The notes below the pieces were generated by a model, which saw only the letters and a list, made by a program, of their open reading frames with translations, was not told the origin of the DNA and searched no databases. A stretch of 64,000 nt of DNA from Akkermansia sp. N21116 (GTDB lineage Bacteria; Verrucomicrobiota; Verrucomicrobiia; Verrucomicrobiales; Akkermansiaceae), in NCBI RefSeq assembly GCF_029854705.2, contig NZ_CP139035.1:1674001-1738000 (forward strand), read 5' to 3'. The first letter of the stretch is position 1; every line of letters starts with the position of its first letter. Positions 46,422-53,837 of this stretch are shown here, piece by piece. The position numbers were made by a program, and so were the translations under genes.

Positions 46422-49400
46422 ATGAAGCTCCTTCTCTTCTCTTTTCTGGCTTGGGGGTGTCTGGGTACTGCCATTGCAGCCTCCTCTTCTTCTCCGGAAC
46501 CTGTCTCCGTAGTTGCGGATAGCGGAGTGTCTTTGCCTTTCATTTTTCTGGATGGAAGCGAAGCCCGGTTGACCGGACGCGGTGTGACGAAGCGCGGCGG
46601 TTTTGTCCGTGACTGGACAGGAACAGACAGCGGTCCGGAATGGAAATTGGAGGTTCCGGAGACGGGTACGTATTATTTCTGGCTCATGATGGCATCTCCG
46701 GAGGATCAAGGGGGAACGGCTGCCTTGTTTATGGATGGACGGGAAAAGTCTGTATGGACGATTCCTTCAACTGGAAATTTCAATGATTTCCAACTGGTAT
46801 GCATGTGGTCGGGAGAGTTAGAAAAAGGGGAACATGAAGTTCTCGTGAAGGCCCGGGAATTGAAAGGCAGGTTTCTGATGGATGTAAAATATGCTGTGTT
46901 GTCGTCCAGTCCGGTTCCGGAAGCTTGGGAACAAGCCCTTGCAAAGGAAAAAAAAGCAGTGGAAGATAGGATTCTGAAACCCGGAAAATGGTCGGAAACT
47001 TTTGCTGCTGTTTGTGATGTATTGCGGTGTCCGTTGTCGAAGAAGAATGTAGAAATGGCGGGGCACCTTATGGAAAAAGCCTTCCCTCACCAGATGGACT
47101 GGTTGAAACAGGATGCGAGTAAAACGGTTGAAGAACTTTTCTCCGTGCCGGATATGAGGGCATTGCTTGCTGATGCCGTGGGTGTGGCGCTGAAAACTGT
47201 GCCGGATCCGGAGAACTTTGCTGCAGAGGCGGCCCGATTGGAACGGAACGATTCCTCTGCTTCGGTTAAGGAGTGGGTAACCCTGTATGACCGGGTGGCA
47301 TATGCCCGCCGGCAAATGCGTTTGGATCGAGTACGGGCTTTGGCTCCGAAATTGATTTTTGCAAAGCACCATGTTTTTGGCAGTATCTCCGGCATTTATC
47401 TGATTACGGAGACAGAGGGCTCCAACAAGAAATCGGCCCTTTGCTCGCTGGATTTGACGCAGGACAAGGATGGGGCCTTTGCCTGCGAAAACATGCTGGT
47501 GGATCCTGGCAAAGGAAGTGTCCGTGACCCTGAACTCTCGTTTGATGGAACGAAGCTCCTGTTTGCCATGCGTGCGTCCCGGAAACATTTCAATTCCTGT
47601 TTGACGTATTCGCACTACGCGATCTATTGTCCAGCGCCGGAACGGGATCATTATTTGGAGAATGCCTACGGATGTCCCGAATCAAATTATCAGATTTACG
47701 AACTGGATCGTACGACTGGCAGGACTCGCCCGTTGACGACTCCTGAAACTTATGGCTCCAGCATGGAACCCTGTTATCTGCCCAATGGTGACATCATGTT
47801 CAGTTCCTCCCGCATCGTCCAGCACATTACCTGCGGGTGGGGAGACCTGAGCAATCTGTTTATCATGAACAAAGACGGCAAGTATGCCCGCCGTGTCGGA
47901 TTCGATCAAACGAATACGGCTTTTCCGAGCTTGCTCAATGACGGACGCGTGATTTTTACGAGGCGCGACTACAATGATCGCGGCCAGTCCTCGGCTCATG
48001 CCCTCTTCCAGATGAATCCCGACGGGACGGCGCAGACGGAGTTCTACGGCAACCAGACGGGGTTGCCCAACAGCTTCCATCATGCGCGGGCTATCCCGAA
48101 CTCCAACAAGGTGATTTGCATTATCGGCGGATACCACACGACGCAGGGAGGCAAGCTGGCTCTAATGGATGTCTCCAAGGGTGTGGAATTGGATCAGGGA
48201 ATCGTGGAAATGCCCGGATACAGGACGCCGAAAAGCGGCAATGGTTATGATGACCGGTATGGCAAACAGGGGGAACAGTTTTCCAATCCCTATGCATTGA
48301 CGGAACGCGATTACCTCGTGTCGATAGCCCCGTACAACGGAGCCGATTATTCCCTGTATTACTTGAATGACAAAGGAGAACGGGAACTTCTGGCGTCAGA
48401 CCCGGGCACTTCCTGCCTGCAGGTGATTCCGGATGCTCCGCGCAAGCGTCCGGGAGTGCGTCCCTCCGAGGTTGATTACACGAAGGATGAGGGTATTTTT
48501 TATGTACAGAATGTATACTATGGCGAAGCGGCCCAAGGGATTGAACCGGGAAGCGTCAAGAAGATCCGCGTGATTGAAATGATGTACAAAAATGCAACGA
48601 TTGGCTCGGCAATGGGTAAAGGTCCCGGAGGTTGCTGGGATACTGTGATGCCGACGGGACATGGCCTTGCCTCCTTCGATTCGAAGAAGATTATCGGCGA
48701 TGCAACGGTCTATGAAGACGGTTCGGCGATGTTCAAGGCACCTGCTCGCAAGCCTGTATACTTCCAGCTTCTGGATTGTAAAAACCGGGTCATTCAGACG
48801 ATGCGCTCGTGGGCGACGCTGATGCCGGCAGAGAAGTTTTCATGCGTCGGCTGCCATGAGGACAAAAACAAGACGCCGCTCAACCCGCTGCGTCGTACGA
48901 TTGCGTCGATGAAGCCGGCGGAGGAACTTGAGCCTTTTTATGGTCCACCTCGCGCCTTCAGTTATATTCATGAGGTACAGCCCGTGTTCGACAAGCATTG
49001 CATAGCCTGTCACCGCGAGGGAGGGGAAGGGAAAAAGCTTTTATTGACGTCCAAGCCTTATGTGGATGATCCGGCGGCAATGCGTCGGTATTACCGTTCC
49101 TATTTCGAACTGACGAAGGCACGTCCGGAAAATGGTCACAAACCTGAAGAATTCGCCTTTTGGGAAACAGACAAGGTTTGGGGGCCTCGTCCATTGGGCA
49201 AGCGCCTGCCGGACGAACCGAACAAGTATGTATCGTGGTACACCCGGTTTGAACTGATGCACCAGTATCCTCCCTACAGGGCTGGGGCCGTCCGCAGCGG
49301 ATTGGTCAAACTGCTCGAAAAAGGGCACAAAAATGTCAAATTGACTCAGGAAGAATGGGACAAGATCTGTGCATGGATCGACTTGAATATTCCATTTGCC

Positions 49401-49535
49401 GGGGAGTACGATGAATCCAATATCTGGTCGGATACGGAAAAGGCCTTCTACAGGGCAAGGGTGAACGAACGTACCAGAAACGAGGCTATTGAAGCACGCA
49501 ATATCCGTGAGTTGATTCGTGACGGACAATCGTAA
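46422..49535 (+). CDS. Secreted PD40 di-haem cytochrome protein, copy 2
   Basis: 1037 residues from the ATG at 46422; the frame opens at a GTG at 46377. Signal peptide MKLLLFSFLAWGCLGTAIAA. Same domain order as copy 1: N-terminal sandwich (about 40-160), a helical linker, PD40 propeller, then CVGCH and CIACH. The N-terminal 400 residues are only moderately like copy 1, and one propeller loop is longer (YSHYAIYCPAPERDHYLENA). From 47691 to the stop it runs without indels alongside 42038-43882. This suggests different ligand specificity on a shared redox end, an inference. Confidence 0.8.
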   Translation: MKLLLFSFLAWGCLGTAIAASSSSPEPVSVVADSGVSLPFIFLDGSEARLTGRGVTKRGGFVRDWTGTDSGPEWKLEVPETGTYYFWLMMASPEDQGGTAALFMDGREKSVWTIPSTGNFNDFQLVCMWSGELEKGEHEVLVKARELKGRFLMDVKYAVLSSSPVPEAWEQALAKEKKAVEDRILKPGKWSETFAAVCDVLRCPLSKKNVEMAGHLMEKAFPHQMDWLKQDASKTVEELFSVPDMRALLADAVGVALKTVPDPENFAAEAARLERNDSSASVKEWVTLYDRVAYARRQMRLDRVRALAPKLIFAKHHVFGSISGIYLITETEGSNKKSALCSLDLTQDKDGAFACENMLVDPGKGSVRDPELSFDGTKLLFAMRASRKHFNSCLTYSHYAIYCPAPERDHYLENAYGCPESNYQIYELDRTTGRTRPLTTPETYGSSMEPCYLPNGDIMFSSSRIVQHITCGWGDLSNLFIMNKDGKYARRVGFDQTNTAFPSLLNDGRVIFTRRDYNDRGQSSAHALFQMNPDGTAQTEFYGNQTGLPNSFHHARAIPNSNKVICIIGGYHTTQGGKLALMDVSKGVELDQGIVEMPGYRTPKSGNGYDDRYGKQGEQFSNPYALTERDYLVSIAPYNGADYSLYYLNDKGERELLASDPGTSCLQVIPDAPRKRPGVRPSEVDYTKDEGIFYVQNVYYGEAAQGIEPGSVKKIRVIEMMYKNATIGSAMGKGPGGCWDTVMPTGHGLASFDSKKIIGDATVYEDGSAMFKAPARKPVYFQLLDCKNRVIQTMRSWATLMPAEKFSCVGCHEDKNKTPLNPLRRTIASMKPAEELEPFYGPPRAFSYIHEVQPVFDKHCIACHREGGEGKKLLLTSKPYVDDPAAMRRYYRSYFELTKARPENGHKPEEFAFWETDKVWGPRPLGKRLPDEPNKYVSWYTRFELMHQYPPYRAGAVRSGLVKLLEKGHKNVKLTQEEWDKICAWIDLNIPFAGEYDESNIWSDTEKAFYRARVNERTRNEAIEARNIRELIRDGQS
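47691..49535 (+). repeat. Long direct repeat, copy 2
   Basis: Partner of 42038-43882; the two flank the GH95-type gene and the unique 5' part of the second cytochrome gene. Confidence 0.9.
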
Positions 49536-49696
49536 AAAACACTTGAATAATCAATTTTTAAGAGCAAAACAGTGACGGACGCTCGGAATCGTGAAAAAAA
49601 AGGAAAGTTTTCCGCACTTTTCACTTTCCTTGATGGATAAGAAAGGTTAAATATTTCTTCAGTCCGATTAGTCGGAATGGCGTTTTGATTCTACCC

Positions 49697-50329
49697 ATGA
49701 AAGAACAGGAACAACAGTACAGGAAAATGAGTCTGGATGGCCCTCCGTCGCCAGTTGCCGGAGGTGTGCCTGTCCCTGTCGTTCAGGATGATATGGAGGA
49801 GGCTCAGCGCAAGCTGGAAGAACTCCGTCGTAAAAAGGCGGAGATTGATGATTACAAGCGGCGCATGGAGGAAATTGCGCAGAAGAAAGCCCGCTTTATT
49901 GCTGATCAAAACGAGTTGGGCGACCGGATGTTCTCCGCTGTGGAAAGGATTGAGCAGGAACTGGGAAGCCTTGCTAATGAAATCAAGGAGCTGGAACAGA
50001 TCCGCCTGTGCTTTACCAAGGATCTGAAGGTTCTGGGGGCGATCCGCCCCGATGACTGGGGACAGGATAATCTGGAACAGCAATTAACCGATGCTGCTGA
50101 AATCATGGATCATTGTGAAGCCGATTATAATGATGCGGTCGATCACTGCTCCCATATGCGCCATACCAAAGTATTGACCCGTTCCCGCAAATCTTCCCGT
50201 CGCCTGCTGATCTCTTCGCGTGAATTTGTGACGCAGTTCATCCAGGGTTTTTCCTTTCACCTGCCGTTGTTTATCTTGTTAGTCATCTTATACGCAATCG
50301 TCAGTTGCGGTCACTCCAACAATTTCTAA
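49697..50329 (+). CDS. Coiled-coil protein with C-terminal membrane anchor
   Basis: 210 residues from the ATG at 49697. Residues about 27-115 are heptad-like (EEAQRKLEELRRKKAEIDDY) and predict a long coiled coil. Residues about 185-203 form a membrane helix (HLPLFILLVILYAIVSC). Tail-anchored arrangement with the coil in the cytosol is likely. It is four bases before the next small membrane protein gene and upstream of gatC. No known family recognised. Confidence 0.65.
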   Translation: MKEQEQQYRKMSLDGPPSPVAGGVPVPVVQDDMEEAQRKLEELRRKKAEIDDYKRRMEEIAQKKARFIADQNELGDRMFSAVERIEQELGSLANEIKELEQIRLCFTKDLKVLGAIRPDDWGQDNLEQQLTDAAEIMDHCEADYNDAVDHCSHMRHTKVLTRSRKSSRRLLISSREFVTQFIQGFSFHLPLFILLVILYAIVSCGHSNNF

Positions 50330-50333
50330 TACC

Positions 50334-50660
50334 ATGTTTCTGAGAAAAAGAAAACAGAGAGATTCTGAATTCAGCGATTTGGATCGTGCTTCCCGTGAGT
50401 TGATGCAGAAAATCAGCGAACTGGAAGAAATGGTCGGTCAGGGATCTCCCGTTTCCATGCATCCCCAGCGCAATACTCTTCCACCTCCGGACAGAGTGCG
50501 GCAAACACGCCAGCAGAACACGCTGAAAGTAGCCGTCGCACGGGGTAATGTCCGTAATGCCAGGCGTGAACTTCATGAGAGTACGGCTCTTCTGCTGGTT
50601 CTCATTTGCTCCATTGCCGCTTCCACATTCTGGATCATTCGTCTGCTGGACCAGGGTTGA
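50334..50660 (+). CDS. Small tail-anchored membrane protein
   Basis: 108 residues. A basic start, a short coiled segment (DRASRELMQKISELEEMVGQ), a second charged region (ARRELHESTA) and one C-terminal membrane helix (LLLVLICSIAASTFWIIRLL). It shares its layout with the gene before it, with which it is surely co-transcribed. Function unknown. Confidence 0.65.
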   Translation: MFLRKRKQRDSEFSDLDRASRELMQKISELEEMVGQGSPVSMHPQRNTLPPPDRVRQTRQQNTLKVAVARGNVRNARRELHESTALLLVLICSIAASTFWIIRLLDQG

Positions 50661-50730
50661 AAAATATCTCCCAGCATGACCTTATTTGCTGTGTCTTCCC
50701 AGGAGATGCCTTGCTAGACTGAGTCTGCCC

Positions 50731-51024
50731 ATGAATCAGCCGCATATTGACGTTGCCTATATTGCCCGATTGGCGAGTTTGCACCTCACGGAAGAGGAAG
50801 TTGACCGCTTTTCCGACGATCTGACTAAAGTTCTCAACTATGTTGATCAGTTACAGAGTTACGACGTCACCGGAGTAGAGCCCATGTACCATCCCTTGCC
50901 GGTAATGGATGTTATGCGCGATGATGTAGTTCTTTCCGGTCTTTCGACAGAGGAAGCTCTGGTCAATGCTCCTCAGCAGGCCTCGGAGCAGATTCGCGTG
51001 CCCAAGGTTGTTGAATCCGCTTGA
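50731..51024 (+). CDS. gatC: Asp-tRNA(Asn)/Glu-tRNA(Gln) amidotransferase subunit C
   Basis: 97 residues from the ATG at 50731, the usual length. The small subunit wraps GatA and GatB in the GatCAB complex that amidates mischarged tRNAs in the cytosol. Typical segments are IARLASLHLTEEEVDRFSDD, VLNYVDQLQSYDVTGVEP and the C-terminal RVPKVVES. gatA follows after 60 bp; gatB is not in the window. Confidence 0.93.
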   Translation: MNQPHIDVAYIARLASLHLTEEEVDRFSDDLTKVLNYVDQLQSYDVTGVEPMYHPLPVMDVMRDDVVLSGLSTEEALVNAPQQASEQIRVPKVVESA

Positions 51025-51084
51025 TTTCCCTTCGGATCCTTTTCCCCACTATTTTTCCTTTTGCCTCATACTTTTCCTAGATAC

Positions 51085-52509
51085 ATGTCCCTGCCTCTAA
51101 AATCCCTTGCCGAGTGGAGAGATTGTCTACGCGACGGCTCCGTTTCTTCTGTCGAACTCGTCAACATGGTGGCTGATGCTATCGATAAAGAAGACGGCGC
51201 AACTCACGCCTATCTTTCCTATGACCGGGACGCTGCCCTGAAGATAGCCCGGAATGTTTCTCAGGATTCCCTCCTGGCCGGGATTCCCATTGGCGTTAAG
51301 GACAATATTAGTGTCAAGGGGCAGCCGACGCGTTGCGCATCGCGCTTTCTCGAACCGTATGTTGCTCCTTACAATGCTTCGTCCGTCGACAGAATGATTG
51401 CGGCGGGAGGCATCCCTCTGGGACGCATGAACATGGATGAATTCGCCATGGGATCCACCGGGGAAAATTCAGCTTTCGGACCGACTTACAATCCATGTGC
51501 TCCCCATCGGGCGACGGGAGGATCATCCAGTGGTTCCGCTGCCTCGGTTGCGGCCGGTACCGCTATTGCCGCATTGGGCTCCGATACCGGCGGCTCCATC
51601 CGCCAGCCGGCTTCCCATTGCGGAGTCGTAGGATTGAAACCTACCTATGGCCGGGTTTCCCGGTATGGACTTGTTGCGTTCGCTTCGTCCCTGGATCAGA
51701 TAGGACCGATTACGCGGGACGTACGCGATGCCTCGATTCTGCTGGAAGCTATCTGTGGTCATGATCCTAAGGATTCTACCTCGCAGAATCATCCGGTGGA
51801 GCATTTCGAAGATGCCGTTGGCAAAGACATCAAAGGGCTTAGGATCGGAATCCCCAGGGAATATATGACTTCTGGCAACCATCCCGGTGTGTCCGAGGCC
51901 ATATCCGGTGCTCTTGCCCGGTTGGAATCCTTGGGGGCTGAATTGGTGGAAATTTCTCTTCCGCATGCCGAAGCCGTTGTGGCTGCCTACTACATTATTG
52001 CTTGTGCGGAAGCTTCGTCCAACCTGTCCCGCTTCGACGGAGTGCGTTATGGGCGTCGTTCGCCGGACGTATCGGATCTTTCCAACCTTTTCGAATTTTC
52101 TCGTGAGGAAGGCTTTGGTCCCGAGGTTAAACGCCGTATTATTTTGGGCACTTACGTTTTGAGTTCCGGCTTCTACGATGCCTACTACACCAGAGCGCAG
52201 AAAGTTCGCTCCCTTGTTGCCGGAGACTTTGCCCGCGCCTTTGAGAAAGTAGATCTGATTGCCGGTCCCACTGCCCCGGCTCCGGCTCCCCTGCTTGGTG
52301 TGGCGGCTTCGGACCATCTCCAGACCTATCTGGCGGACATCTATACCATTCCTGCCAATCTTGCCGGACTTCCCGGGATTTCGGTACCCTGTGGTACGGC
52401 TGCGGATGGCGACGATCTCCTTCCGGTTGGTCTCCAGTTTCTCGCTCCTCACTTCAGGGAAGAGACTTTGATCTCGGCCGGATACGCTTTGGAGCAAAGC
52501 ATAAAATAA
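51085..52509 (+). CDS. gatA: Asp-tRNA(Asn)/Glu-tRNA(Gln) amidotransferase subunit A
   Basis: 474 residues from the ATG at 51085. The amidase-signature subunit frees ammonia from glutamine. The catalytic Lys is in PIGVKDNISVKG (about residue 71), the cis-Ser in GGSSSGSAAS and the nucleophilic Ser in GSDTGGSIRQPAS (about 166-178). The end, LPVGLQFLAPHF, is characteristic of GatA. Same strand as gatC. Confidence 0.96.
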   Translation: MSLPLKSLAEWRDCLRDGSVSSVELVNMVADAIDKEDGATHAYLSYDRDAALKIARNVSQDSLLAGIPIGVKDNISVKGQPTRCASRFLEPYVAPYNASSVDRMIAAGGIPLGRMNMDEFAMGSTGENSAFGPTYNPCAPHRATGGSSSGSAASVAAGTAIAALGSDTGGSIRQPASHCGVVGLKPTYGRVSRYGLVAFASSLDQIGPITRDVRDASILLEAICGHDPKDSTSQNHPVEHFEDAVGKDIKGLRIGIPREYMTSGNHPGVSEAISGALARLESLGAELVEISLPHAEAVVAAYYIIACAEASSNLSRFDGVRYGRRSPDVSDLSNLFEFSREEGFGPEVKRRIILGTYVLSSGFYDAYYTRAQKVRSLVAGDFARAFEKVDLIAGPTAPAPAPLLGVAASDHLQTYLADIYTIPANLAGLPGISVPCGTAADGDDLLPVGLQFLAPHFREETLISAGYALEQSIK

Positions 52510-52633
52510 TTTGAATGCGGCTTTTGTCTGCCTTCGCGAATTCCATTATTTCCCGTGAGAGAGGGAGGTGGGGAAGTCTTATCGTAAAATGAATTTGGAA
52601 AAGGATACTCCTTAAACTATATTGATTCCGTTA

Positions 52634-53521
52634 ATGAATCATGTCCCCTTTTTCTTGAACCCTGAAGCCCGTAGTGCCAGATCCATCCATTTGAGACGTT
52701 GGTTGGCGGACAGGAAAGGCCTTTTTGATATTGTGGAGCCGACATCGCCGGAACACATGCAGGAAAGCCTTAGGGAATGTGCTCGTAAAGGTTTGGAAAC
52801 AGTGGCTGTTGCCGGTGGAGACGGTACCTTGCGTCTGGCTGCCGGAGCCTTGGCGGGAACGGAGACCAAATTAGTCGTTATACCCTCCGGTACTGTCAAC
52901 GTCTTCGCTCGTGAAATAGGCATTGGTTCCGGTAATTTTGATCGTGCCCTCCAGGCTTACAATCAAGGCTGCATCAAGGAAGTGGACGTTTTTGCGGTGA
53001 ATGGCGAACCCTTCCTGCAAATGGCCGGAATCGGTATTGATGGACGTGCCGTGGAGCTGACTACCAGCCAGGCCAAGAAAAAATGGGGTCCTATTGCTTA
53101 TGGTATAGCTGGTCTCAAGGCTGCCTGCGAACCTCAGCCTCGTCTTCGTATAACCCTCAGTGATGGAAGAATTGAAGAAGGCATAGCCGTGATCATGGGC
53201 AACGGCGCCCGATACGGCGGTTCTTGGACTATGTTCGGAGATGCAGACAATGCGGATGGTTTGCTGGATGTCCTGGTATTCAGACGCCACATGGGAACCA
53301 TCATCAAAGACTGTCTTCATGCTTTCCTTCGCGGGGGATTCAGTCCGGTCATGAAGGGAGACTTTTCCTACCTTAAAGTGGAAGGTTGTTCTATAGATCC
53401 TGTTGACACGCCTGCGTCTTATGAACTGGATGGCGATTTCGGTGGGCATGGTGCCCTCAAAATTGAAAAACACCCCGGGAGCCTCAAGGTTTTTGTCCCG
53501 TCTTCCAAACCTTCCAAGTAA
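52634..53521 (+). CDS. Diacylglycerol kinase-family lipid kinase
   Basis: 295 residues from the ATG at 52634. The DAGK catalytic domain shows FFLNPEARSARS, the nucleotide loop VAGGDGTLRLAAGAL and IPSGTVNVFAREIGI. The second domain has MAGIGIDGRAVELTTS and a late GHGALKIEKHPG. Relatives (YegS, BmrU, DgkB) phosphorylate diacylglycerol or related lipids at the membrane face. It is about 125 bp after gatA, same strand, and precedes tRNA-Ala. Confidence 0.87.
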   Translation: MNHVPFFLNPEARSARSIHLRRWLADRKGLFDIVEPTSPEHMQESLRECARKGLETVAVAGGDGTLRLAAGALAGTETKLVVIPSGTVNVFAREIGIGSGNFDRALQAYNQGCIKEVDVFAVNGEPFLQMAGIGIDGRAVELTTSQAKKKWGPIAYGIAGLKAACEPQPRLRITLSDGRIEEGIAVIMGNGARYGGSWTMFGDADNADGLLDVLVFRRHMGTIIKDCLHAFLRGGFSPVMKGDFSYLKVEGCSIDPVDTPASYELDGDFGGHGALKIEKHPGSLKVFVPSSKPSK

Positions 53522-53669
53522 TTTGGAATCAATTTCTTAGGAAATATTCTTCTTTCGCCATTTGTCCTTCTCAAGAAAAAATAAACCTGATATCAAAAAA
53601 TACTTGCCATCGGGCTTTTTCTTCACTATAATTTTCCCCGTCCTCACGGGATACCGAGACGAAAGTCGA

Positions 53670-53745
53670 GGGGCATTAGCTCAGTTGGTAGAGCGCTTCA
53701 ATGGCATTGAAGAGGTCAGCGGTTCGAACCCGCTATGCTCCACCA
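53670..53745 (+). tRNA. tRNA-Ala(GGC)
   Basis: Acceptor GGGGCAT/ATGCTCC (one G-U), D arm GCTC/GAGC, anticodon stem CTTCA/TGAAG with loop ATGGCAT, T arm AGCGG-TTCGAAC-CCGCT and encoded CCA. Confidence 0.96.
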
Positions 53746-53748
53746 AAT

Positions 53749-53786
53749 AAAGCCCGCAAGTTAATCGCTTGCGGGCTTTTCTTTTG
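53749..53786 (+). terminator. Terminator after tRNA-Ala
   Basis: AAAGCCCGCAAG pairs with CTTGCGGGCTTT, followed by a T-rich tail, four bases after the tRNA CCA. Confidence 0.88.
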
Positions 53787-53837
53787 CTCGGGGAAGAACG
53801 GAAAGTTGGCTTCATCTTCACTCATTTTGTCGAAGAG

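Noticed and set aside
40856-49535. A true anammox hydrazine synthase
   Set aside because: Only the PD40/haem layout resembles the alpha subunit; beta and gamma subunits are absent and the neighbour is a glycosidase.
53562-53750. 62-codon frame across tRNA-Ala
   Set aside because: It runs through the tRNA gene, so it is a chance frame.
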